Shown: positions 23,874 through 31,265 of the stretch, piece after piece
Numbering within the stretch: the first letter of the stretch is position 1
How the letters are laid out: every line of letters begins with the position of its first letter
NCBI GenBank assembly: GCA_030641185.1
Contig: DAOWHY010000035.1
Location: 1-55,025, forward strand
Direction of reading: 5' to 3'
From: Candidatus Moraniibacteriota bacterium
GTDB lineage: Bacteria; Patescibacteriota; Minisyncoccia; JAHIHE01; JAGLIN01
DNA length: 55,025 bases
Program-made: the position numbers and the translations under genes
Notes under the pieces: generated by a model
What the model saw: the letters and a program-made list of their open reading frames with translations, nothing else
The model's database searches: none
What the model was told of the DNA's origin: nothing

Positions 23874-25421
23874 ATGAAACCAAAAATCAAAAACTTACTA
23901 AACTCCTCCCTAAGCTCAGTCTTAATCTTTTTAGCGTTCCTCATTGCTATCAATTTTTTGGCATCTCAAAAATCATTTTATTTTGATTTAACGGAAGAAA
24001 AGATTTATACAACTTCCGAAGCGACAAGAGATATTTTGAAAAATTTGGAGGAAGAAGTTGAAGTTAATTTTTATATTTCCAAAGATCTGCCGCAAGATGT
24101 AGCTGGTGTCAAAACACAGCTGATAGATTTTATGAATCAGTATCAGGACATTGCCGGAGCAAGTTTGAAAGTTTCTTATTTGGAACCGGAAAATACTCCA
24201 GAAAAAGTGAGAGAACTTGCTGAAAAGGGAATTCCGCAGATTCAGTTCAATGTTATTGAGAAAGATAAATATGAAGTAAAACAGGGTTTCTTCGGCGTAG
24301 AGATAACTTCAGAAAGTGAAAATGGAATAAAAAGAGAAGCAATTCCAATTATTCAATCTATTGATAGTTGGGAATATGATTTTATTTCAGCCGTTTTTTC
24401 TGTTTCCAGAGAGAAAAAAGAACTTATCGCTTTTTTGCAAGGACATGGCGAAAAGATTTTGCAAATTCCGGATCTAATAAAAGCGTATGATATTCTGGAA
24501 GTTAAAATAGAAAGCGCGGAAGAACAAAAAGGATTTTATGTTGAAAAAACTATGAGCAGCGAGGAAGACACGGAAAGCGAAATAAAAACATTTGTTTATC
24601 CAATAACTTTAATAATTGCTGGCCCAATAGAAATAATATCGACCGAAGAAATTTCTGTTCTTGATGATTTTATAAAAAACGGCGGAAATCTGATTGTTTT
24701 ATCGGAAGCGGTTAATCCGAATTTGCAAGGAAATTTAGAAGCTCAACTCGCTGAAAACAATTTAAACGAACTGACGAAAAAATACGGAATTGAAATTAAT
24801 AATAATTTAGTTTACGACAAGTCCAATTTTAATATAACTTATCAGCAGGGATTTTTCTCCGTGAGCAAGCCATATCCTTTTTGGCTAAAATTAGTGAGCG
24901 AAAATTTTGGCGATCATCCTGCTTTGTCAAATATCCAGTCAATAATGTTTCCTTGGTCATCATCTTTAACTCTTTCTGAAAATAGTGATTATTTCGCCAG
25001 ACCTATTTTAAGTTCAACAAATCAAGGTGAAACGGTATCAGAAAATTATAATCTTCTTCCAGACGGTTATTTATCTTTTGCCAGCGGATCTAAAAAAACA
25101 GTCGCCGCTGTTTCTCAACCTAAAAATGAAAATTCAGAAAGCGGTTCGTTGTTTGTCGTTGGTGATTCTGATTTTGTTTCTTCAAATTTTATCAGACAAG
25201 TTCCCGACAATGAAATTTTCTTTGTCAATCTTATTGATTCAGTTTCAAATTCCGCAAACTTAGTTTCTATCAGGTCAAAAAATATTGTTGATCGACCGAT
25301 TAAAGATCTTGACGAATCAGAGAAAAACTACTGGAAGTTCATTGCGATTTTCGCCGGCGCTATTTTGATTGATGTTTATGGAGTTTTTAGGATTATGAAG
25401 AGGAGAAAAAGTAGCAGATAA
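23874..25421 (+). CDS. GldG-like auxiliary subunit of the ABC exporter
   Basis: 515 residues from ATG 23874 (a TTG at 23844 is less likely because it only adds residues overlapping the previous gene). N-terminal helix about 13-31, a large outer domain and a C-terminal helix about 487-507 followed by RIMKRRKSSR. FDLTEEKIYTTSEATRDILK and EEVEVNFYISKDLP are the hallmark start of GldG/DUF4350-type ABC-associated proteins; FLQGHGEK, LIVLSEAVNP and FVVGDSDFVS mark the glutamine-amidotransferase-like fold. Likely the extracytoplasmic partner of the permease. Confidence 0.88.
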   Translation: MKPKIKNLLNSSLSSVLIFLAFLIAINFLASQKSFYFDLTEEKIYTTSEATRDILKNLEEEVEVNFYISKDLPQDVAGVKTQLIDFMNQYQDIAGASLKVSYLEPENTPEKVRELAEKGIPQIQFNVIEKDKYEVKQGFFGVEITSESENGIKREAIPIIQSIDSWEYDFISAVFSVSREKKELIAFLQGHGEKILQIPDLIKAYDILEVKIESAEEQKGFYVEKTMSSEEDTESEIKTFVYPITLIIAGPIEIISTEEISVLDDFIKNGGNLIVLSEAVNPNLQGNLEAQLAENNLNELTKKYGIEINNNLVYDKSNFNITYQQGFFSVSKPYPFWLKLVSENFGDHPALSNIQSIMFPWSSSLTLSENSDYFARPILSSTNQGETVSENYNLLPDGYLSFASGSKKTVAAVSQPKNENSESGSLFVVGDSDFVSSNFIRQVPDNEIFFVNLIDSVSNSANLVSIRSKNIVDRPIKDLDESEKNYWKFIAIFAGAILIDVYGVFRIMKRRKSSR

Positions 25422-25440
25422 AAATTGAAATCTTTCAATT

Positions 25441-25463
25441 GGAGTTCAGGTTTTAACCTGTAA
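25441..25463. repeat. Hairpin repeat GGAGTTCAGGTTTTAACCTG
   Basis: Identical to the start of 15835-15994 and to the in-gene copy at 31502-31524: 23 bp with the inner pair CAGGTT/AACCTG. Confidence 0.85.
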
Positions 25464-25468
25464 AAAAT

Positions 25469-25491
25469 ACTGGCTTTTTGCCAGTTTTTTT
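25469..25491 (+). terminator. Rho-independent terminator after the ABC operon
   Basis: ACTGGC, loop TTTTT, GCCAGT and then a run of T. Confidence 0.88.
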
Positions 25492-25495
25492 GGTC

Positions 25496-25523
25496 TTGAC
25501 AACTTCTTGTTTTAGAGTATGAT
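25496..25523 (+). promoter_or_regulatory. Strong sigma-70 promoter of the PKD protein
   Basis: Perfect -35 TTGACA (25496-25501), 16-bp spacer, TATGAT (25518-25523). Placed immediately after a terminator, so the next gene is its own unit with a leader of about 65 nt. Confidence 0.88.
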
Positions 25524-25596
25524 GAAAAGTCTTTAAGGTGAAGGCGTTGTTCTTAATAAAAATAAATACAACAAAATAAAAGGGAGATGAGGAGAT

Positions 25597-27009
25597 ATGA
25601 GAAGAAGAATTATTTTATCAATGATTATTTCTTTGATAATAATAGGAATTACGGTAGCAGAAACTGGTAATGAACAGCCAATTGCTAAAGGAAGTGCCAT
25701 TCCGCAAGAATGTTTTGCTTGTGAATGCGATGCTATAATACTGGACGCTTCCGGATCTTATGATAGAGATGGTCGGGTTGTAAATTGTGAGTGGTATTAT
25801 GACTCTAAACTTGTTGCCGAAGGTCAAAGAATTTCTTTGGGAAAGGAATTTACCAAAAATCCTAAAACCTACAAAATTAATCTTGTAGTGACAGACAACG
25901 GTGGAATGACTGATGACTATAATGTAGAATTTCTCATAAAAAGCAATCCGACTCCAATAATAACAAACCTGAAACATGCAGACGAAGATTTTTTTGTTTT
26001 CGGAGATGAAATTTCAGTTGCTACCATTTTAGAAAGAAAGAATTATGGTAAATTAAGCTATGATTGGGATTACAACACAGAGGTGTTCCAGAAAATTGGA
26101 GATGGCAATAAAGTTGTTTTTAAGGTAATTTCTGATAAGGCTACTTGGAAAGATTATAAAATAGAGGTGGTTGTTTCAAATGCTTGTGGCGAAAAGGATA
26201 GCGAAGATATTAAAATAGAAGTAAGACCTTCTAAACCAAATTCTTTACTCAAAACCGAAATAATTCTTCCTTCAAAAATAGAGGAGGGAAAAAGTTTTCG
26301 GGTGAAATCTTCTTTCGTTGCAGAACAGGGAGTGGACGTTTCTTATCTCTGGAAAGTATTTAATGGAAATGGAGTATCAATAAAATCTTCTCCAAGAAAA
26401 GAGCTGTCATTTACTTTTTCGGATTCAGGGATGTATACTATAACTCTTGAAATAACAGATCGTTATCAAAGAAAGGGAAGTGCTACTGAAATCTTTGAAG
26501 TAAAAGAGATGATAAATGATCCGCCCATTGCTGATGCCTCTGCTTCACCAAAAACTGCTATATTCGGAGAGGCGTTTTCTTTAGATGCTAGCAAGTCACG
26601 TGATCCCGACGGAACATCACAAAAGACAATAGACAAATATTGCTGGTATGACAAAACCTACGGAGAGGATCTTGGGTGTTCTAGATGGCCAGTTTTGAAT
26701 GTAACGCTTAATAGAAGTGGACTGCATGACATAATTCTGACAGTGAAAGATACTGGAGAAAATGCGGGTAAGGACAATGAATTTCCAAAACCATTGTATG
26801 ATAGCGATCTTGTAATAATAAATGTTATAAGATCGTCGGATATATTAGCACCAACTCCGGTACCCAGAGAATCAGTCCAGCCAATATACCACTATCAAGA
26901 GAGGAGCCAGCATCATCCAACTCCAGAAACACCTGGAATGGGATTTGGTTTGACAATTACTACAATAATAGTAGTAGCATTTGTCATAATAAGGAAAAAC
27001 AAATATTAA
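25597..27009 (+). CDS. Exported PKD-domain protein with archaeal-type C-terminal sorting-like tail
   Basis: 470 residues. Signal peptide about 1-21 (MRRRIILSMIISLIIIGITV). Three or more PKD-like units: DASGSYDRDGRVVNCEWYYD, SYLWKVFNGNGVSIKS with FSDSGMYTITLEI, and ADASASPKTAIFGEAFSLDA with SRDPDGTSQKTIDKYCW. A Pro-rich linker leads to PTPETPGMGFG, a hydrophobic helix and RKNKY at the end: the layout of a PGF-CTERM-like or similar sorting tail known from archaea. Strong ribosome site GGGAGATGAGGAG and consensus promoter. Likely a surface adhesin; acquisition from an archaeon is an inference. Confidence 0.8.
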   Translation: MRRRIILSMIISLIIIGITVAETGNEQPIAKGSAIPQECFACECDAIILDASGSYDRDGRVVNCEWYYDSKLVAEGQRISLGKEFTKNPKTYKINLVVTDNGGMTDDYNVEFLIKSNPTPIITNLKHADEDFFVFGDEISVATILERKNYGKLSYDWDYNTEVFQKIGDGNKVVFKVISDKATWKDYKIEVVVSNACGEKDSEDIKIEVRPSKPNSLLKTEIILPSKIEEGKSFRVKSSFVAEQGVDVSYLWKVFNGNGVSIKSSPRKELSFTFSDSGMYTITLEITDRYQRKGSATEIFEVKEMINDPPIADASASPKTAIFGEAFSLDASKSRDPDGTSQKTIDKYCWYDKTYGEDLGCSRWPVLNVTLNRSGLHDIILTVKDTGENAGKDNEFPKPLYDSDLVIINVIRSSDILAPTPVPRESVQPIYHYQERSQHHPTPETPGMGFGLTITTIIVVAFVIIRKNKY

Positions 27010-27044
27010 TCAGTTTCAAACAAACGGAACTGATTATTTTTTTT
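27007..27044 (+). terminator. Rho-independent terminator of the PKD gene
   Basis: 9-bp stem TAATCAGTT / AACTGATTA with a 12-nt loop, followed by eight T. It overlaps the stop codon region. Confidence 0.9.
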
Positions 27045-27071
27045 GGTAATAACTAAAATCTATGATAGAAT
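27043..27071 (+). promoter_or_regulatory. Possible promoter of rmuC
   Basis: TTGGTA, 17-bp spacer, TAGAAT (27066-27071), 20 bp before the start codon. The -35 matches only 4 of 6. Confidence 0.45.
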
Positions 27072-27091
27072 GAAGAAGTTAAAAATAAACT

Positions 27092-28225
27092 ATGCTTGAA
27101 CAAATATTAATAACAATTATAGCATTAGCCACAGTTTTAGCTGTTTTGTTTTTGTTGTTTAAAAAACCAATTCTTAATTATTTAGCTAATTTCAGCGAGA
27201 AAATGGCGGAGAGGAATTTGAAAATGTTGGAAGAAAGGAATAAAGAAACACTAAAAGAAGAGAGGGAAAGATTTATGGAATTAAGCGACGAGAAAATGAA
27301 AAGGAATGAGCAAATTATGGAAGGCAAAAAAGATGTCATAAAAGAAATGATTGAAAAAATAGACAGTGGGCTCAGGGACAGCCAGAAAAAAATAGAAATC
27401 TCAGAAAGAGACAGAATCGGTGAATTTTCGAAAATGAAAGCAATCTTAGAAGAGCATAAAAATATCACCGGAGAGTTGAAAAATTCTACAGATAATTTGA
27501 AGAAAATACTTTCCAATAATCAACAGCGCGGAAAATATGGAGAAGAAGTTGCGGAAAATATTTTGAAAATGCTAGGGTTCGTGAAAGACTTGGATTATAC
27601 TGTGAATTTGAGACAAGAAACAAATGCCAACAGGCCCGATATTACGATTAAATTGCCGGACAAAACAAAAATTAATATAGATGTAAAATTTCCCTATGCG
27701 GCCCTTCAAAAACTTCAGGAAGTTGAAGATAAGCTGGAAAAGAAAAAATATCTTGACCAGTTCAAAGTTGATGTAAAACAGAAAATCAAACAAGTGACAA
27801 GCCGTGATTATATAAATCCCGAAGAGAAAACGCTGGACTTTGTTATTATGTTTGTTCCCAATGAGAGTATCTTCAGTTTTATTTGCGATAAATTGGATAT
27901 TTCGAATGAAGCTCTTGAAAAGAAAGTTATCATCACGGGCCCTTTTTCTTTTGCGGCGATTGCCAGAATGATTAAACAGTCGTATAATAATTTCAAAATC
28001 CAGGAAGATTTACATAGAGTTGTTGGTATAATTGAAAAATTCAAGCAGGAATTTTCAAAATATAGCGATGAGTTTGACAAGCTGGGAGACAGGATAAATT
28101 CAATGTCCAAACAATATGACAGCGTGTCAAACACCAGAACAAGGCAGTTGACAAAATTGGTGGATAAAATTAGCGAAGAAAATGAAATTATCAATGAGAG
28201 TGAAAAGAATAAGTTGATAGAGTGA
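27092..28225 (+). CDS. rmuC: DNA recombination protein RmuC homologue
   Basis: 377 residues. N-terminal membrane helix (about 4-22), long coiled coil (about 30-150), then the restriction-endonuclease-like fold: QQRGKYGEEVAENILKMLGF, NRPDITIKLPDKTKINIDVK (the PD..xVK-type catalytic pattern), FPYAALQKL. RmuC-family proteins are thought to be nucleases that limit DNA inversion at short repeats, which is notable in a genome so rich in palindromes. It overlaps the next gene by four bases (GTGA). Confidence 0.92.
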   Translation: MLEQILITIIALATVLAVLFLLFKKPILNYLANFSEKMAERNLKMLEERNKETLKEERERFMELSDEKMKRNEQIMEGKKDVIKEMIEKIDSGLRDSQKKIEISERDRIGEFSKMKAILEEHKNITGELKNSTDNLKKILSNNQQRGKYGEEVAENILKMLGFVKDLDYTVNLRQETNANRPDITIKLPDKTKINIDVKFPYAALQKLQEVEDKLEKKKYLDQFKVDVKQKIKQVTSRDYINPEEKTLDFVIMFVPNESIFSFICDKLDISNEALEKKVIITGPFSFAAIARMIKQSYNNFKIQEDLHRVVGIIEKFKQEFSKYSDEFDKLGDRINSMSKQYDSVSNTRTRQLTKLVDKISEENEIINESEKNKLIE

Positions 28226-28767
28226 AATTTTATATGAAAAATTGGAAAACAGTAAAATCGAAAGTCGTTTTTGAGTGCAAATATTTAAAAATTTTGGATG
28301 AGGATTTTTTGACACCGAGCGGGAAGAATGGAAAATATTATATATTACAAAGAAATGATTTTGTGGTGGTAATTGCAAAAGATAAAAATAATTTTTATTT
28401 AATTAAACAGTTTAGATATACAACCAAGTCAAAATTGGTTGAATTTATAGCAGGGGAAATAGAAAAGGGAGAAACGCCTCTAAAAGCCGCAAGAAGAGAA
28501 CTTCAGGAGGAAGCGGGAATAAGAGCGAAAAAATTTGAAAATCTTGGATGGTATTATGCTTGCAAGGGGTGCTCAAAACAAAAAGGATATGTTTTTTTAG
28601 CAGAAGATTTAGATTTTATAAAACAAAATCCTGATGAAATGGAAAGCGAGGGAGGAATAAAAGTTGTTAGGTTTAAAATTTCTGAAATTAAAAAAATGAT
28701 TAAAAATGGAAAGATTGATGATAATGATACGCTGTCAGCGTTCTGTTTGTTTATGTTAAAATATTAA
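28222..28767 (+). CDS. NUDIX hydrolase, ADP-ribose pyrophosphatase-like
   Basis: 181 residues from GTG 28222, which overlaps the rmuC stop as in translational coupling; ATG 28234 is the alternative. Complete NUDIX box GX5EX7REUXEEXGU at 78-100 (GEIEKGETPLKAARRELQEE then AGI). VVVIAKDKNNFYLIKQFRY and VEFIAGEIE are typical of ADP-sugar/ADP-ribose pyrophosphatases, which hydrolyse nucleoside diphosphates linked to another group. Exact substrate not readable. Confidence 0.9.
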   Translation: MKFYMKNWKTVKSKVVFECKYLKILDEDFLTPSGKNGKYYILQRNDFVVVIAKDKNNFYLIKQFRYTTKSKLVEFIAGEIEKGETPLKAARRELQEEAGIRAKKFENLGWYYACKGCSKQKGYVFLAEDLDFIKQNPDEMESEGGIKVVRFKISEIKKMIKNGKIDDNDTLSAFCLFMLKY

Positions 28768-28788
28768 TTAATTCACTAAATTAAAACA

Positions 28789-29121
28789 ATGGGAATAAAA
28801 GATTCAATTAAAAAAGTTGTGGGCAAAGGCGCGATGAAATTTGCTAAAACCGGAGTGGGAAAAAAAGTGATGAACAAAGCGATGGAGAAACAGTTAAAAG
28901 ATATGCCAGAGGGTCAGCAAAAAGAAATGGCGATGAAGGCGATGGAAAATATGCAAAATATGAGTTATGACGAACAACAGGAAATGGCGGAGAAGATGAA
29001 AAAATTAATGGGAGGAAAAGAAAATCCAAGTCAATTGGAAATGATGGAAAGGCTAAGAAAAATGTCGCCGCAAGAAAGAAAAGAATATGAAGAATTGGCG
29101 AGGAAGATGATGGGAATGTAG
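28789..29121 (+). CDS. Small Met/Lys/Glu-rich helical protein, unknown function
   Basis: 110 residues. N-terminus MGIKDSIKKVVGKGAMKFAK looks amphipathic. The rest is Met-, Gln- and Lys-rich helical sequence with repeated units (KEMAMKAMENMQNMSYDEQQ, EMAEKMKKLMGGKENPSQLE). No membrane helix or cysteine. Met-rich amphipathic helices recall the SRP M-domain, but there is no GTPase part and this is only a compositional likeness. 21 bp after the NUDIX gene. Confidence 0.6.
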   Translation: MGIKDSIKKVVGKGAMKFAKTGVGKKVMNKAMEKQLKDMPEGQQKEMAMKAMENMQNMSYDEQQEMAEKMKKLMGGKENPSQLEMMERLRKMSPQERKEYEELARKMMGM

Positions 29122-29138
29122 CGAAGTTATAAAGTTTC

Positions 29139-29209
29139 TGTCATCCTGAGCTTGTCGAAGGGTGGCAAGCACGCTAAATTTATCATAGTTCGACAAGCTC
29201 ACTATGACA
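29139..29209. repeat. Palindromic repeat, TGTCATCCTGAGCTTGTCGA family
   Basis: Left TGTCATCCTGAGCTTGTCGA, right ATAGTTCGACAAGCTCACTA then TGACA. Second copy of the element at 4610-4680, with the ctatg and cctgag flanks exchanged. Confidence 0.82.
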
Positions 29210-29253
29210 AATTTAGCTATTTTGTAATTTAAAGTAATTTGTATAAAAAATAA

Positions 29254-29721
29254 ATGAAAAATTTCGTTGTGATTTGCGATGGTCTTAGGAGCTTATTTAA
29301 TGTAGGCTCCGTTTTTAGAACTGCTGATGGGGCTGGGATTGATAAAGTATATTTATGCGGAATAACAGGAAAACCCGATACAAACAAAGCGGAAAGAAAA
29401 ATATCCAAAGTGGCTCTCGGTGCGCAAAAATATGTTGAGTGGGAATATGTGAAGCAATCATGGAGGTTAGTTGAGAAATTAAAAAAGGAAAGGTATCAGG
29501 TTGTGTCTCTGGAACAGGCTTCCAAAAGCATAGATTATACTAGTTTTAAGCCAAAGTTTCCCCTTGCTTTGATTATTGGCAATGAGGGAAAGGGAGTAAA
29601 AAAATCTTTATTAAATAGATCTGATAAAATTATTGATATTCCAATGCGTGGACAAAAAGAATCTTTAAATGTTTCTGTTGCTTTCGGGGTTGCGGCTTAT
29701 TGGATTGGAGGATTTAAATAA
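29254..29721 (+). CDS. SpoU/TrmH-family RNA 2'-O-methyltransferase
   Basis: 155 residues, a minimal SPOUT enzyme of TrmL-like length. Motif 1 NVGSVFRTADGAGIDKVYLC, motif 2 LALIIGNEGKGV, motif 3 IPMRGQKESLNVSVAFGVAA: the trefoil-knot SAM-binding pattern is complete. Transfers methyl from SAM to a ribose 2'-OH of tRNA or rRNA; the site is not predictable from sequence alone. Confidence 0.92.
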   Translation: MKNFVVICDGLRSLFNVGSVFRTADGAGIDKVYLCGITGKPDTNKAERKISKVALGAQKYVEWEYVKQSWRLVEKLKKERYQVVSLEQASKSIDYTSFKPKFPLALIIGNEGKGVKKSLLNRSDKIIDIPMRGQKESLNVSVAFGVAAYWIGGFK

Positions 29722-29789
29722 ATTTTATAAGATCCATTTTAATGAAATTATGTTTGCTGATTTTAAAAAATAAAAAAAGATATTACAAG

Positions 29790-30140
29790 TCAATTCTGAC
29801 TCATAATATCTTGCATAACTTTTTCAAATTGAGGAATTGCATCAAGGGGCATTATCATTTGATCTATTGATTTTATGCCATTTGGTGTCAGTCTCACTTT
29901 TTGTTTGTCTCCAGAAAATTCTATCCAACCAACATTTGCGAAATTTGCCAGATCATCTGGTAATTCTTGCGGTTCTTTGCTTATAATATCATAAGTTATT
30001 ATACCTTCTCCTTCTAATTTTCCAAATGCTTCTTTTAAAACATCTACACTCAGAAAATTATTTTTTTCAGAAATTCTTCTTAAAAATTTCAAAGCAAATC
30101 CGCCTGGTTTTTTTATTTCAATTTTCTTTTCATTTGCCAT
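29790..30140 (-). CDS. Small winged-helix-like protein, unknown function
   Basis: 116 residues, soluble. Residues about 25-95 (FLSVDVLKEAFGKLEGEGII, then FANVGWIEFSGDKQKVRLTP with NGIKSIDQ) have the helix/strand order of a winged helix, in which VRLTPNGIK is the usual end of the wing. Very good ribosome site AGGAGGTG about 7 bp before the ATG and a TTGACA-16-TAATCT promoter. Could be a small regulator; no cognate site is known. Confidence 0.65.
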   Translation of the reverse strand: MANEKKIEIKKPGGFALKFLRRISEKNNFLSVDVLKEAFGKLEGEGIITYDIISKEPQELPDDLANFANVGWIEFSGDKQKVRLTPNGIKSIDQMIMPLDAIPQFEKVMQDIMSQN

Positions 30141-30163
30141 TTATTGGCACCTCCTATTCTTGC

Positions 30164-30191
30164 AGATTAGCATGTCTTTTATAATTGTCAA
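30164..30191 (-). promoter_or_regulatory. Sigma-70-type promoter of the small winged-helix gene
   Basis: Minus strand TTGACA (30191-30186), 16-bp spacer, TAATCT (30169-30164). Confidence 0.75.
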
Positions 30192-30230
30192 TGATTCTAA
30201 AAATCAGTTTAGAATAGTCTCAGTTATTTA

Positions 30231-30266
30231 CTATAGTCCCATACCCCAGGGCATGGAACTATATAG
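30231..30266. repeat. Hairpin repeat CTATAGTCCCAT...ATGGAACTATATAG
   Basis: Imperfect palindrome with CTATAGT/ACTATA arms and CCAT/ATGG inside, about 20 bp before the methyltransferase start. Confidence 0.55.
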
Positions 30267-30286
30267 TTTTTGAATTCCAAAATAAT

Positions 30287-31000
30287 ATGAATAAAAATAA
30301 TCCACAAAAAATTATAGAGAAAGTCAAAGATGACTATAATTTAATTGCTACTGAATGGGATTTAAGCAGAAATAAAGCTTCTCAGTTAAAGATAAACTTA
30401 ATAGAAAACGTGGAATCAAAATCTAAAATTCTGGATATCGGTTGTGGCAATGCTTTAATACTCCCTTCTATTTTAAAGAAAAACATTTTTTATTTTGGTT
30501 TTGATATTTCAGAAAAGCTTATTGAAATTGCTACAAAAAAATATGCAAAAGAAATAAAAAATAAAGAAGCTAATTTTTTTACGGGACAGGCGACTAAGCT
30601 TCCTTTTAAAAATAAAGAATTTGATTTTGTGATAAGTTTTGCTACGCTTCATCACATTCCTTCAAAAGAATTACAAGAGAAGTTTTTTAGAGAAATTAAA
30701 AGAGTTTCTAAACCAAACGCAAAAGTGAAAATTATTGTCTGGAATCTTTATAGTGAGTGGACTAATAAAAGATTTGATATTGAGAATAAGCTTAAAGGAA
30801 AAAAGAGTGGAGAAGTTTTTATTCCCTGGAAAGCGACTCAAGGGAAAATTATCAATCGTTTTATTTATCAATTTTCAAAAGAAGAATTATTATCTCTTAC
30901 TAAGAACGCAGGATTTAAAAATATAAAAATTGATTTATTTAATAGAGCGGGAGAGAGAATAGAAAATGGAGAAGAAATGGTTTTAGAGATGGAGATGTAA
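30287..31000 (+). CDS. Class I SAM methyltransferase, Trm9/ALKBH8-like
   Basis: 237 residues. N-terminal DYNLIATEWDLSR, motif I ILDIGCGN (48-55), FGFDISEKLIEIA, ATLHHIPSK, then VWNLYSEWTNKRF (151-163), IPWK (179-182), RFIYQFSKEELLSLTKNAGF (191-210). The tail pattern, Trp after the Val, the 'PWK' then 'RFY.F..EEL', matches the Trm9/ALKBH8 family, which methylates the cm5U34 carboxyl in tRNA to mcm5U. The Elp3 gene, which makes the cm5U precursor, starts the neighbouring convergent operon. Function by family and context; not certain. Confidence 0.72.
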   Translation: MNKNNPQKIIEKVKDDYNLIATEWDLSRNKASQLKINLIENVESKSKILDIGCGNALILPSILKKNIFYFGFDISEKLIEIATKKYAKEIKNKEANFFTGQATKLPFKNKEFDFVISFATLHHIPSKELQEKFFREIKRVSKPNAKVKIIVWNLYSEWTNKRFDIENKLKGKKSGEVFIPWKATQGKIINRFIYQFSKEELLSLTKNAGFKNIKIDLFNRAGERIENGEEMVLEMEM

Positions 31001-31013
31001 AGTGGTTATAAAT

Positions 31014-31040
31014 AAAAAGCTAAGGGTTTATTTCCTTAGC
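31014..31040 (-). terminator. Terminator of the elp3 operon
   Basis: Stem GCTAAGG / CCTTAGC (31019-31040). On the minus strand it is followed by a T-run (31018-31014). Confidence 0.8.
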
Positions 31041-31041
31041 A

Positions 31042-31239
31042 TTATCTCATCATCATTTTGGCGCAAGATTCAGAACAGCTCCCAGTTCCATTTATTGCTC
31101 TAAATTCTGTTTTGGTTATTTCTATTTCCTTATCACAAAAATTACAGTTTATGTTTACAAAATTATTAGTCTGTAAATCTATCCAGTTGAATATTTTGTA
31201 AAAAAACCGCCTTCTTTTTTCTGGCATTACATCTCCCAT
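31042..31239 (-). CDS. Zinc-binding mini-protein downstream of elp3
   Basis: 65 residues, basic N-terminus (MPEKRRRFFYKIFNWIDL), then INCNFCDKEIEITKTEFRAI and GTGSCSESCAKMMM: two CxxC/CxxxC pairs that would bind one zinc. Strong ribosome site TAAGGAGG about 8 bp before the ATG. 26 bp after elp3 on the same strand and before a shared terminator, so co-transcription is likely. Not recognised as a known family. Confidence 0.65.
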   Translation of the reverse strand: MGDVMPEKRRRFFYKIFNWIDLQTNNFVNINCNFCDKEIEITKTEFRAINGTGSCSESCAKMMMR

Positions 31240-31265
31240 TTATTTTACCTCCTTAACATTTTTTC

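Noticed and set aside
28789..29121. Signal recognition particle M-domain fragment
   Set aside because: Only Met-rich composition matches; no GTPase domain or conserved RNA-binding motif is present.
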